Of a stretch of DNA of 64,000 bases, positions 55,245-63,888 are shown piece after piece. The stretch lies in contig NZ_QZWD01000002.1 in NCBI RefSeq assembly GCF_003602005.1, positions 124,001 through 188,000 on the forward strand. The letters are read 5' to 3'. The translations under genes and the position numbers were made by a program. Position 1 is the first letter of the stretch; the number at the start of each line of letters is the position of its first letter. This DNA comes from Salinisphaera sp. Q1T1-3 (lineage in GTDB: Bacteria; Pseudomonadota; Gammaproteobacteria; Nevskiales; Salinisphaeraceae). The notes under the pieces were generated by a model. The model was not told where the DNA came from. It made no database searches and saw only the letters and a list, made by a program, of their open reading frames with translations.

Positions 55245-58151
55245 TTGATTGGATATCAGGGGGGAGGGCGTCTCACGCCCCACACGTATGGCGTATATCC
55301 GGATGTGAGTCGTGGATGCTCGTCGTGGAGATATACTTGTATCGCGCTTCTGGCTTTTGCACCGTTCACGATGGCGCTGGCTCAGGATGATACGACCAGC
55401 GACGAGGGTTATGTCGCGCCAGCGGATGCGAGCCGTGACGACGCGCCGATTGCTGCAGCGCCGGCAGAACCCGCCGCCGCTGCGGCACCGGCGGCGGCTA
55501 CTGCGGCGCCCGCGACGGCTGCCGCAGCGAGCACCTCGGGAGGTACGACGGAACTCGATCAGGTGACGGTGACGGGGTCGGCCATCCCGCGCGCCGATGC
55601 AGCGACGGCGTTGCCCGTGACCACCTACAGTGCGGATGAGCTGCGCCAGCAGGGTGTGACGTCCGTGGCGGGCATCATGCAACAAGTCGCAGCGAACTCC
55701 ACTGCTTCAGGGCCGGGGGCCGGTTACGGCTTGTCGATTAACGGCGGGGCGTCCTACGCGGATCTGCGTGGCCTCGGGCCGAACTCGACGTTGATTCTGG
55801 TCAACGGCCGTCGTCTGGCGAACAACGCATTCAATGGCGGGGCGGTATCGCTGGAGAGTATCCCGTTTGCCGCGATTGAGCGCGTTGAGGTGCTGCGCGA
55901 CGGGGCGTCGGCAATTTATGGGACGGATGCTGTGGGTGGTGTAGTCAACTACATCACCAAGAAGAACTTCGACGGGGGCGATTTCGGCCTGACCTATACA
56001 CAGCCGACCCGCAGTGGCGGCGGTACCGACCGGCTGCTCGAAGCGACGTTCGGCAAGGGCAATCTGAACAAGGACGGCTGGAACGTCATGGGCAGTCTGT
56101 CCTATCACAAGCAGGAGCCGATCTCCGCCGGTTCGCGTCAAGGGATCATCAATCCGTACCAGCCGGACGTCGGCATCGATTCGACGGGTCTGTTCACCGT
56201 GCCGTCGAACTATTATCAGAACGTGCTCGATGATGATGGCACGACGATCGGCCGCACGTGGGGGAATCGCGATTATGCAGCGGGTTGCCCCGGCCAATAC
56301 CAGATTCCGTATCCGGGGGAAACCTACTGTGCGTCGAATACGACGCCGTTCTACCAAATACAGCAGGATACGGACGATCTGGGCTTTTTCGGTAACGCGA
56401 GCTACAAGATCACCAACAATCATCTATTGTCGGCAAGCTATATTTATAGCCATAGCGTGGTTTATAGCCAGATCAACCCCTATGGCATCACGGGACTTTT
56501 GCAGCCGGGTACGCCGTTCTATCCGAGCGATAATCCGAATATCGATCCCACGCGACCAGTGCGCGTCGCCTATTTGAACGCCAGTACCGGGCCCCGGGAA
56601 ACACGGAACCTGAACACGGCAAATCGGGTGGTCTTGAACCTGAAAGGTCATTTTGGCAAGACGCATTACGATACCGCTCTGACGTTCAACCAGCAGACCA
56701 CAGCGCTGTCCTATACGCGTGGTTATTTGAACGATCAGGCACTGGACGCCGGGGATCCAGACGATAATACGTACGGGTCCAGCCGTTTCAGTGATGCCAT
56801 GAACTCAGGTCTGATCGATCCGTTTGCACGGGAGCCGAGTCCGGCTGGCCAGCAATACCTGAATGATTTCATCGCGAGCGGGCAGGCCGAAAAGGATCGC
56901 GGCCGCGTTTATATGTGGGATGGCAAGGTGAACCGGACGGTCGGTAACTGGTTCGGCGCCGGCCCGGTCGCGTTCGCGCTGGGTAGCCAGGTCCGACATG
57001 AAGAACTGGCGGTTGAATCGGGGCCAGTGAAGAACGAGGTTGCAGGCGGCGGCCTCAGTCCGACGTCCTTATCGAAGGATAGGACGGTCGAGGGTGTCTT
57101 CGCGGAAGTTAATGTGCCGCTTCTGGATTCTCTGGAGTTCGACGCGGCTGCCCGTTACGACAACTACAGTGACTTCGGGGACACGCTCAATCCCAAGTTT
57201 TCACTGCGGTATCAGCCGTTCAAGCAACTGGTGATCCGAGGGTCCTATAGCGAAGGCTATCAGGCGCCGACGCTCTACAATCTGTATAACCCCGAGCAGA
57301 TCACCTACACGCAGGACGGTCTCAACGACCCACAACTCTGCCCGGGTGGGCAGCCGGCTCCCGGTGCTCTTGAACGAGATGTCTGCAGTACCCAGTTCGA
57401 ACGCCACTACGGCGGCAACGAAGACTTGAAGCCCGCGACATCCGAACAATACAACTTTGGCGTCGTCATTCAGCCGATCGAACAGATTCTGGCGGAAGTC
57501 ACCTACTGGCACATCGTTCTCGACAAGCAGGCGTCGCTGTTGCCGGTCGAGTATCTATTCGATAACTACGGTCAGTACCCGGGCAACATCACCCGCTATG
57601 GCCCGGATTCGGACCAGGCCGGCCAGATCGACTACATCACGACGCCGACGAGCAACCTCGGAACGACCCGCACTGACGGCCTGGATACGCGTCTGCAAGC
57701 AACGCTGAAGACGGCAGCCTACGGTACGTTCGGCGTGCGCTTCGAAGGAACGTATGTGCTGCACCACAAGTACCAGAACGTGCCAGGCGGCGAATTTCAG
57801 GACGATGCCGGGGTGTTCGTCGACAGCGGTCCGACGATCCAGTGGAAGCACAACATCACGGCGTCCTGGCGACGAAACGGGTTTCGGGCCGAGCTGATCA
57901 ATCACTATGTCGGCGGTTACAAGGATCAGTATCCCGACGATCATAAAGACGTGGACGCGTTCATCACGTTCGATGCAGACGTCGGTTATGACTTCAACAA
58001 CGGTGTCAGTCTGACGTTGGGTTCGAAGAACTTCATGGACGCCGATCCGCCCCTGTCGAACCAGACGGATCAGGGCATTCCGGGCTACGACCCGCGTTAT
58101 GCAGATGCCATCGGCCGTACGGTCTACGGCAAGCTGGAGTATCGGTTCTAG
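55245..58151 (+). CDS. TonB-dependent receptor 3
   Basis: 968 residues. The signal peptide is CIALLAFAPFTMALAQ near residues 25-45, followed by an Ala/Pro/Glu-rich linker and QVTVTGSAIPRADAATAL. The plug has ADLRGLGPNSTLILVNGRRL and VEVLRDGASAIYGTDAVGGVVNYITKK. The barrel has ARYDNYSDFGDTLNPKFSL, GSYSEGYQAPTLYNLYNP and ends GKLEYRF. The start TTG 55245 lies 6 bases after GGGGGAAAA, as in receptor 2. The stop TAG forms the CTAG left end of element copy C. Confidence 0.92.
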   Translation: MIGYQGGGRLTPHTYGVYPDVSRGCSSWRYTCIALLAFAPFTMALAQDDTTSDEGYVAPADASRDDAPIAAAPAEPAAAAAPAAATAAPATAAAASTSGGTTELDQVTVTGSAIPRADAATALPVTTYSADELRQQGVTSVAGIMQQVAANSTASGPGAGYGLSINGGASYADLRGLGPNSTLILVNGRRLANNAFNGGAVSLESIPFAAIERVEVLRDGASAIYGTDAVGGVVNYITKKNFDGGDFGLTYTQPTRSGGGTDRLLEATFGKGNLNKDGWNVMGSLSYHKQEPISAGSRQGIINPYQPDVGIDSTGLFTVPSNYYQNVLDDDGTTIGRTWGNRDYAAGCPGQYQIPYPGETYCASNTTPFYQIQQDTDDLGFFGNASYKITNNHLLSASYIYSHSVVYSQINPYGITGLLQPGTPFYPSDNPNIDPTRPVRVAYLNASTGPRETRNLNTANRVVLNLKGHFGKTHYDTALTFNQQTTALSYTRGYLNDQALDAGDPDDNTYGSSRFSDAMNSGLIDPFAREPSPAGQQYLNDFIASGQAEKDRGRVYMWDGKVNRTVGNWFGAGPVAFALGSQVRHEELAVESGPVKNEVAGGGLSPTSLSKDRTVEGVFAEVNVPLLDSLEFDAAARYDNYSDFGDTLNPKFSLRYQPFKQLVIRGSYSEGYQAPTLYNLYNPEQITYTQDGLNDPQLCPGGQPAPGALERDVCSTQFERHYGGNEDLKPATSEQYNFGVVIQPIEQILAEVTYWHIVLDKQASLLPVEYLFDNYGQYPGNITRYGPDSDQAGQIDYITTPTSNLGTTRTDGLDTRLQATLKTAAYGTFGVRFEGTYVLHHKYQNVPGGEFQDDAGVFVDSGPTIQWKHNITASWRRNGFRAELINHYVGGYKDQYPDDHKDVDAFITFDADVGYDFNNGVSLTLGSKNFMDADPPLSNQTDQGIPGYDPRYADAIGRTVYGKLEYRF

Positions 58152-58447
58152 GGCGTGTTGAGGTTTTGTTCGAGCGCCGTTTCGTCGAGAGGCCGCCGTG
58201 TGTCCGGCAAGGCGCGAGTCGCCGTATCGTGGCCTGCCACGATCAAGACTCGCAACGCTGCCGGGCGTGATTTGCGGCCCAACCCGAAGGGACAAGCACC
58301 TCAAAATCAAAAACACGACGGCAATACAGCGTTGTAGCACGCTGGCGCAGAACGACACGCTATGCGTGCTATGCCTCGTCTTGCCGCCCATCGTCAATTT
58401 CAGGGCGCACTTGGCGCGGACTCGCACGACACATCAACAGGCCCTAG
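58148..58447 (+). mobile_element. 300-bp inverted-repeat element, copy C
   Basis: Bounded by CTAG at 58148-58151 and 58444-58447. The left end is GGCGTGTTGAGGTTTTGT and the right end CATCAACAGGCC. The internal palindrome is ATCGTGGC-C-TGCCACGAT. It separates the receptor 3 stop from the terminator at 58463; the uninserted counterpart is at 54537-54549. Confidence 0.87.
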
Positions 58448-58462
58448 GCCGGGACCGTAACG

Positions 58463-58510
58463 GGTCTTTCAAAAGCCGCCGGACATGCGTCCCGGCGGCT
58501 TTTTTCGTTA
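58463..58510 (+). terminator. Terminator of receptor 3, displaced by copy C
   Basis: AAAAGCCGCCGG-GACATGCGT-CCCGGCGGCTTTTTT hairpin with T run. It is about 310 bases from the stop because copy C lies between. Copy D follows at once. Confidence 0.88.
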
Positions 58511-58830
58511 GGGCCTGTTGATGTTTCGTTCGAATGCCGCGTTGGTGTCTGTAAATCGCGCCCTGCGAGAGGCCGATCGCGGCGTGCTCCGATCCAGACA
58601 GAGTGGCAACGCGTCAGGGGGGATTACCAGGGCAGCCATGGTCGATTATCCATGGGCGGCTGTGGCCCAACCGTTCGAGACAAGCGCCCCAAAATCAAAA
58701 ATACGACGGCAAACCAGCGTTCCAGCACGCTTGCCCCAATGACACGCTATGCGCGCTGCGCCTCGTTTGGCCGCCCATCGTCAACTTCGGGGCGCACTTG
58801 GCGCGGACTCGCGCGAAACGTCAACAGACC
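58511..58830 (+). mobile_element. 320-bp inverted-repeat element, copy D (diverged)
   Basis: Left end GGGCCTGTTGATGTTTCGTTCG after TTA, right end CGTCAACAGACC before TCA. Internal blocks GACAAGCGCCCCAAAATCAAAAA and GCCGCCCATCGTCAACTTC are shared, but the palindrome is degraded (GATCGCGGCG-TGCTCCGATC) and about 20 extra bases are present. The PHP gene's TGA stop lies at the right boundary. Confidence 0.8.
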
Positions 58831-59664
58831 TCAAGGCTCGGTGCGGAACCAGGCGACAGGTGAAACGGCGGTCGGCAGCGCGCGAAGCCGGCCGGGTACC
58901 AGCCAGAACTGAGAGGGCGCGTGGAAATCCGATCCGGCCGAACCGAGCAGGCCGGTGGCACGTGCATCCTGAGCGGCCTGGCGTTCCTGTTGCGTGTCCG
59001 TCACCCCGGTCACGATTTCCAGCGCGTCGCCGCGGCCTGCGGCAAAGGCATGGATGGCGCGGCGGCGCCAAGCATGTGTGAAGCCGTAGCCAAAGGGGTG
59101 GGCGAGTACAGCCTGGCCGCCGGCGGCATGGATGGCGTCGATGGCATCCTGCATGGCGAGCCAGTTGGCACGGACGTGGCCGGGGCGTCCCATGCGCAGA
59201 TAGCGCTTAAAGGCATCGCCCATATTGCGTGCCAGACCGGCTTCGACGAGCAATCGCGCGAAATGGGCGCGCGTGATCTGCCCGCCGTCGGCAAGCTGTT
59301 CGGCCCGTTCGGTCGCCTCCGCAAGCCCGGCCCGTGCGAGCCGTTGCCCGATTTCGGTGGCGCGACGGGTACGCTCGACGCCGAGTTCGGCAATGGCTGC
59401 GCCGAGCTGTGTATGGGTGGGATCGACCCCGAGTCCGACGATATGCAGCGTGCGTCCCTGCCAGGCGACCGACATTTCCAGCCCATCGACGAAGGCCATG
59501 CCGTGCGCTTCGGCGGCTCGGCGTGCCTCGGGCAAACCCTGCACGGTGTCGTGGTCCGTGAGCGCAACGCGCTCGACGCCGCGCGCGGCGACGTAGGCCA
59601 TCAAATCCGCGGGTGAGAGGGCACCGTCGGAGGCCGTGGAATGCATGTGCAGATCGACGATCAT
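58831..59664 (-). CDS. PHP-domain phosphoesterase (YciV/RNase AM type)
   Basis: 277 residues on the minus strand. Metal-binding PHP motifs are DLHMHSTASDG (residues 4-14), VALTDHDTVQGL (~35-46), DGLEMSV, HIVGLGVDP and the C-terminal SAGSDFHAPSQFWLVPG. Related proteins are 3',5'-nucleoside bisphosphate phosphatases and 5'-3' exonucleases that trim rRNA. Its last codons and stop touch element copy D. A decayed copy of its 3' end is found near 54590-54720. Confidence 0.9.
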   Translation of the reverse strand: MIVDLHMHSTASDGALSPADLMAYVAARGVERVALTDHDTVQGLPEARRAAEAHGMAFVDGLEMSVAWQGRTLHIVGLGVDPTHTQLGAAIAELGVERTRRATEIGQRLARAGLAEATERAEQLADGGQITRAHFARLLVEAGLARNMGDAFKRYLRMGRPGHVRANWLAMQDAIDAIHAAGGQAVLAHPFGYGFTHAWRRRAIHAFAAGRGDALEIVTGVTDTQQERQAAQDARATGLLGSAGSDFHAPSQFWLVPGRLRALPTAVSPVAWFRTEP

Positions 59665-59736
59665 GAGCTTGTTGCTCGGGCTGGGGGCCGCTGTATGGTA
59701 GCGACTTGATGATCATCAGCGAGCGACGGGTCGTTC

Positions 59737-61173
59737 ATGTCGAATCTCGGTTTTCTCCCGGCGTGGGCGGCAGCGTTGCATCTTGCCATCGAGCTGGTGT
59801 TGATCGTGCGGGTCCTGCTTCGTCCGTATCGTGATCCGGCCGCTCGCATCGCCTGGCTCGTTGTGCTGGTGTCATTGCCGCTCGTCGGTATCCTGCTGTA
59901 TCTGTTGCTCGGTGAAACAAGTATCGGTCGACGCTATACGAGTCGCATGCGCGCCGTGCTCGCAGCACTGCCTGAGCCGGCCGCGGTCGCGACGGCCACA
60001 GCGCCAGCGGATCGGGTCGCTCATCTGTTCAAGATGGGGGCGTCGATCAACGGCTTCGGGCCCGTGGCCGGTAACGATTTCGAATTCCCCGACGGTGCCG
60101 ATGCCGTGATCGATTCGCTCGTCGCCGACATCGATGCGGCGCACGATCACGTGCATGTCCTCTTCTATATCTGGCTCGTCGATCGCAACGGTCGCCGCGT
60201 GGCAGAAGCGATCATGCGGGCGGCAGCCCGCGGGGTGACCTGCCGTGTGATGGTCGATGCGGTCGGCTCGCGCGGATTGCTGAAATCTGCATTGTGGCAA
60301 GACATGGGGGCGGCCGGCGCGCGCCTGGGTGTCGCGCTACCGGTGGGCAACCCGGCCTTGCATGTGTTCGTCGGACGCGTGGATCTGCGCAATCATCGCA
60401 AGATCGTGGTCATCGACAATCGAACCACGTATGCCGGCAGCCAGAACTGTGCCGATGCCGCCTTTGCGATCAAGCCGAAATATGCGCCGTGGGTCGATAC
60501 GATGCTTCGATTTCGTGGCCCGGTGGCGCGCCAAAATCAACACCTGTTCATCAGTGACTGGATGACTTATGGCGGCGATGACTGCAGCGCGCTGCTGGAC
60601 GAAGCCATCCCGGCGGCCAGTGGCGAGGTCGTTGCGCAGGCGATCGGTACCGGGCCTACCGGGCGATATTCCGCGGCCCCGGAACTGATCTGTTCGCTGC
60701 TGCACGCGGCGCGTGACAATCTGACGATCACGACGCCTTATTTCGTGCCTGACGATGCCCTGTGCCTGGCGTTGTGTTCGGCTGCATATCGCGGCGTGAA
60801 AACACGCATCGTGTTCCCGGCGCGTAACGATTCGAAGATCGTGGCGGCCGTCAGCCGCAGTTATTACGCCGAGTTAATGGCGGCCGGCGTCGAGATCCAC
60901 GAATTCAGGCCGGGGCTGCTGCACGCCAAGACGTTGACTGTCGATGACGACATCACGCTGCTCGGCTCGACGAATCTCGATCGACGCAGTTTCGACTTGA
61001 ACTATGAGAACAACCTGCTGTTGCATTCGCGCCCTTTGAATGCAGCCGTGCGCGCACGACAGGCGCGTTTCATTGCCGATTCCGACGTTGTCACAGCGGA
61101 AGCCGTGCGCGCCGTAACGCGGCCGCGGCGTGCATGGCGCAACGCCCTTGCCATGCTGGGCCCGGTACTCTGA
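59737..61173 (+). CDS. cls: Cardiolipin synthase
   Basis: 478 residues. Two N-terminal transmembrane segments: LGFLPAWAAALHLAIELVLIVRVLL and IAWLVVLVSLPLVGILLYLLLG. Two HKD phospholipase-D motifs: HNHRKIVVIDN (residues ~218-228) and HAKTLTVDDDITLLGSTNLD (~395-414). Joins two phosphatidylglycerols into cardiolipin at the inner membrane. ATG 59737 gives a normal N-terminus. Divergent from the PHP gene. Confidence 0.94.
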   Translation: MSNLGFLPAWAAALHLAIELVLIVRVLLRPYRDPAARIAWLVVLVSLPLVGILLYLLLGETSIGRRYTSRMRAVLAALPEPAAVATATAPADRVAHLFKMGASINGFGPVAGNDFEFPDGADAVIDSLVADIDAAHDHVHVLFYIWLVDRNGRRVAEAIMRAAARGVTCRVMVDAVGSRGLLKSALWQDMGAAGARLGVALPVGNPALHVFVGRVDLRNHRKIVVIDNRTTYAGSQNCADAAFAIKPKYAPWVDTMLRFRGPVARQNQHLFISDWMTYGGDDCSALLDEAIPAASGEVVAQAIGTGPTGRYSAAPELICSLLHAARDNLTITTPYFVPDDALCLALCSAAYRGVKTRIVFPARNDSKIVAAVSRSYYAELMAAGVEIHEFRPGLLHAKTLTVDDDITLLGSTNLDRRSFDLNYENNLLLHSRPLNAAVRARQARFIADSDVVTAEAVRAVTRPRRAWRNALAMLGPVL

Positions 61174-61217
61174 ACGGTCGGCGAGCGCGGTCACGAATGT
61201 TGCCTCGCGTTCGGCGC

Positions 61218-61380
61218 CTAGTGTTTCGTGCGAGCGCTTTCGTCGAGCGTCGGCCTTGCGTCCGACGAGGTGCCATTCTGCGTCGTGGCGCGCCACGATC
61301 CAGACGCGGCAACGCCGTAGAGAACCCACTGTCCATTTCAGGAAGCCTCTGGCGCGCACGCGTATGAAACATCAAGGGCG
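61218..61380 (+). mobile_element. Shortened inverted-repeat element, copy E
   Basis: Begins CTAGTGTTTCGTGCGAGCGC, lacking the GGGCCTGTTGA end, and finishes GTATGAAACATCAAGGGCG. The palindrome GTCGTGGCG-CGCCACGAT and CAGACGCGGCAACGCC block are retained, but the GGGACAAG-to-GCCTCGTC middle part is missing. About 160 bases; an internal deletion derivative. Confidence 0.6.
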
Positions 61381-61484
61381 CTGTCGGCGCACGCCGTTGT
61401 GACGGTGAACTTTCGTGGTCTCGTTAGACCGTATGGTTGAATTACTCAGCCGCGACTCATTCGACGGGAGATGTGACGGGCGTC

Positions 61485-61521
61485 GGCGTTCGGCCCGAGC
61501 TGATGACTCGGGCCGAACGCC
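61485..61521. other. Strong 15-bp hairpin downstream of the aldo/keto reductase
   Basis: GGCGTTCGGCCCGAG and CTCGGGCCGAACGCC form a perfect stem around a 7-base loop, 20 bases beyond the aldo/keto reductase stop. There is no T run on either side, so it is either a weak terminator or an mRNA 3'-end stabiliser. Confidence 0.6.
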
Positions 61522-61541
61522 GGGCAGGCACGCTGGCCCGA

Positions 61542-62597
61542 TCAGTCCGTCATATGGGAGGCGTGGAGTACCCGGTCGGCCGGGCCAAAGCGTTCGCTGG
61601 CCGTTCGGTTCTGGTGCCAGTACGGATAGAGCAGTTCCGGCCGGCTGACTTTCTCGATCGCCGCGATCTCGTCGGGCGCCAGCACGAGATTCGCCGCCGC
61701 GAGATTGTCTTCCAGCTGATGGGTCTTGCGCGCGCCGATGACGGCTGTGCTCACGCCCGACCGGCCGAGGATCCAGGCGACGGCGACCTGCGCGGCGGAA
61801 ACGCCGTGCGCGTCGCCGATTTCCACCATGGTTTCGATGATGTCGAACAGGCGCGGTTCGTCACTGATCGGCGGCTCGTGCCAGCCCTCGGCGAAGCGCG
61901 TGCCTTCGGGCTGGTCGGCGTTGCGTCGATACTTGCCGGACAACAGGCCACCGGCCAGCGGCGACCAGATCATCGTTCCCATGCCGGAATCCACGGCAGC
62001 CGGCATCAGCTCGTATTCGGCCTCTCGGGCCTGCGCGGTGTAATGGATCTGCTGGCTGACCGGTTTGATGAAGCCTTCACGCTCACACACGGCCATGACT
62101 TTCATCAGATGCCAGGCCGAAAAATTGGAAATGCCCCAGTAGCGGATCTTGCCGTGGCGTACGAGGGTATCCATGGTTTCAATCGTCTCTTCCAGCGGTG
62201 TGGTGCCATCCCACTGATGGAGCTGGTAGAGGTCGATGTAGTCGCTGCCCAGACGCTTGAGACTGGCGTCGATCTGCTGACGAATATGCAGTCGCGACAG
62301 GCCCGCGTCGTTGGGGCCGTCGCCCATCGGGAACCGCACCTTGGTCGCAACCAGCACGTCCTGACGCTTGTCGCCGAGCGCCTTGCCGAGGATCTCTTCG
62401 GACAGGCCGCCGGAATACATGTTCGCGGTATCGAAGATATTGACACCGGCGTCGATGGCCTTGTCGAGCTGCGTACGGGCTTCATCGACGCCCGTGTTGC
62501 CGATCTTGGCCATGTTGCCTTCGCCGCCGAAGGTCATGGTCCCGAGCGTAAGCGCCGAGACCTTCAGGCCGGATCGGCCGAGTTGACGATATTCCAT
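61542..62597 (-). CDS. Aldo/keto reductase
   Basis: 351 residues on the minus strand. The AKR fold is visible: MEYRQLGRSGLKVSALTLGTMTFGG, GVNIFDTANMYSGGLSEEILGKAL (catalytic Asp and Tyr), VATKVRFPMG (Lys), DYIDLYQLHQWDG (His), YWGISNFSAWHL and TAVIGARKTHQLEDNL. NADPH-dependent; similar to YajO/Tas-type enzymes. Substrate unknown. No link to neighbours is evident. Confidence 0.93.
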   Translation of the reverse strand: MEYRQLGRSGLKVSALTLGTMTFGGEGNMAKIGNTGVDEARTQLDKAIDAGVNIFDTANMYSGGLSEEILGKALGDKRQDVLVATKVRFPMGDGPNDAGLSRLHIRQQIDASLKRLGSDYIDLYQLHQWDGTTPLEETIETMDTLVRHGKIRYWGISNFSAWHLMKVMAVCEREGFIKPVSQQIHYTAQAREAEYELMPAAVDSGMGTMIWSPLAGGLLSGKYRRNADQPEGTRFAEGWHEPPISDEPRLFDIIETMVEIGDAHGVSAAQVAVAWILGRSGVSTAVIGARKTHQLEDNLAAANLVLAPDEIAAIEKVSRPELLYPYWHQNRTASERFGPADRVLHASHMTD

Positions 62598-62734
62598 GAC
62601 TGGCTCGTTGATTGAGAAACCGTGTCAATGTGCCGGCTTTATCGGTTCGGGTTCAACGGCGAGTTCTTATGCGATGCCTCGAAGCCGTGGCATGTGACGT
62701 ATCATAGCGACCAGACACCGTGCATTTTCGACCC

Positions 62735-63850
62735 ATGCCGTTGCTCTTTCGTGCCACAACGACCGCGCGTCGGCTTGCCGAGCGCGCCCCGCGATTGCTG
62801 CGTGAGCCGCCGGAATGGCAGACCGGTCTGATTCCGATGGACGAGGCCGCGCCGTTCGACGTGATTCACCGGCGTGCCGGGGCGACGTTGCGTCATTACC
62901 CCAAACCGAGCGACATGCCGCAGCCGGCGGCCGCGCCGCGTACGCCGGTGGTGCTCGTGCCCCCGTTGTCAGTGCATGTCGGGGTCTACGATCTGTCGCG
63001 CGAGCGCAGCATGGTCAGTTATCTGCAGGCGCGCGGCTTCGATGTCTATCTCGTCGACTGGGGACGGGCGAGTCGAGCCGACGACCGACGCCGCCTGGCC
63101 GACTATTTCGCCGGGTTGTTGCCGGAGATGCTCAATCGTGTTCGCGTGCACAGCGGGCGCAAGCGCTTGAGCCTGCACGGCTGGGGCGGCGGCGGCCACT
63201 TCGCGCTGTGTCATGCGGCGATGAGCGCGCCGGATGCGATCGCCAACCTCGTGCTGGTCGCGACCCCGATCGACTATCACCACAGCGGCGCGCTGGGCGC
63301 CCGGGTAAGGCGCATGGCCGCGCGTGGTCGTCGTCTGCGCGAGGCCACCGGGCTCGTGTTCGGGCGCATGCCCCCGGTGCTCCTGCATGCCCCGGGCTGG
63401 ATGAGCGAGCTGGCGTTGCGCTGGGGCCCGCGCGACGGACCGGCCGACGGCGATGATGCGGCATACGCCGAAGAAACCGCTCTGCGATTGCGCGCGACCG
63501 GCGTTCAGAGTCACGACGGTGCGGCGGCTTATCCGGGCGGCTTTGTCGCCGATGTCATCGATCATCTCTGGATCGACAACGCGCTGGCTGCCGGCCGCTT
63601 GCCCCTACGCGGCAGCCGGGTAGGGCTGGAAAACGTCCGGGTGCCGATTCTCGTGGTGACCGGTCAGCGGGATCAGCAGGCCACCCCGGCGGCCACACGG
63701 GCCCTGGCCGATGTCGTGTCCAGCCGCGATCTCAGCTTCCTCGATATCGATGCCGGCCACGTCGGCGCGTTGACCGGCGAAGCCGCTGCGCGCGAGAGCT
63801 GGCCGCGCATCGCGGACTGGCTGTGCGCACATGATCGGCCGAGGCGCTAG
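62735..63850 (+). CDS. PHA-synthase-like alpha/beta hydrolase lacking the nucleophile
   Basis: 371 residues with PhaC-like features: VVLVPPLSVHVGVYDL, MVSYLQARGFDVYLVDWG, then LHGWGGGGHFALCHAAM, NLVLVATPIDYH and a C-terminal PILVVTGQRDQQ (Asp) and DAGHVGALTG (His). In PHA synthases the segment is G-x-C-x-G; here the middle residue is Gly (codon 63185-63187). No polymer synthase activity is therefore expected by the usual mechanism. ATG 62735 is chosen; GTG 62720 is an alternative. The stop TAG forms the CTAG of the isolated element end. Confidence 0.8.
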   Translation: MPLLFRATTTARRLAERAPRLLREPPEWQTGLIPMDEAAPFDVIHRRAGATLRHYPKPSDMPQPAAAPRTPVVLVPPLSVHVGVYDLSRERSMVSYLQARGFDVYLVDWGRASRADDRRRLADYFAGLLPEMLNRVRVHSGRKRLSLHGWGGGGHFALCHAAMSAPDAIANLVLVATPIDYHHSGALGARVRRMAARGRRLREATGLVFGRMPPVLLHAPGWMSELALRWGPRDGPADGDDAAYAEETALRLRATGVQSHDGAAAYPGGFVADVIDHLWIDNALAAGRLPLRGSRVGLENVRVPILVVTGQRDQQATPAATRALADVVSSRDLSFLDIDAGHVGALTGEAAARESWPRIADWLCAHDRPRR

Positions 63851-63863
63851 GGCCTGTTGATGT
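63847..63863 (+). repeat. Isolated end of the inverted-repeat family, copy F
   Basis: CTAGGGCCTGTTGATG at 63847-63862 matches the left end of the 300-bp family, but the sequence after it is unrelated. It again starts at a TAG stop codon. Confidence 0.6.
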
Positions 63864-63867
63864 CTCC

Positions 63868-63888
63868 TGCGCGTTCGCGCGCATTTTT
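63868..63888 (+). terminator. UUCG-loop terminator after the hydrolase gene
   Basis: TGCGCG-TTCG-CGCGCA stem-loop followed by five T, 18 bases after the stop codon. Confidence 0.75.
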
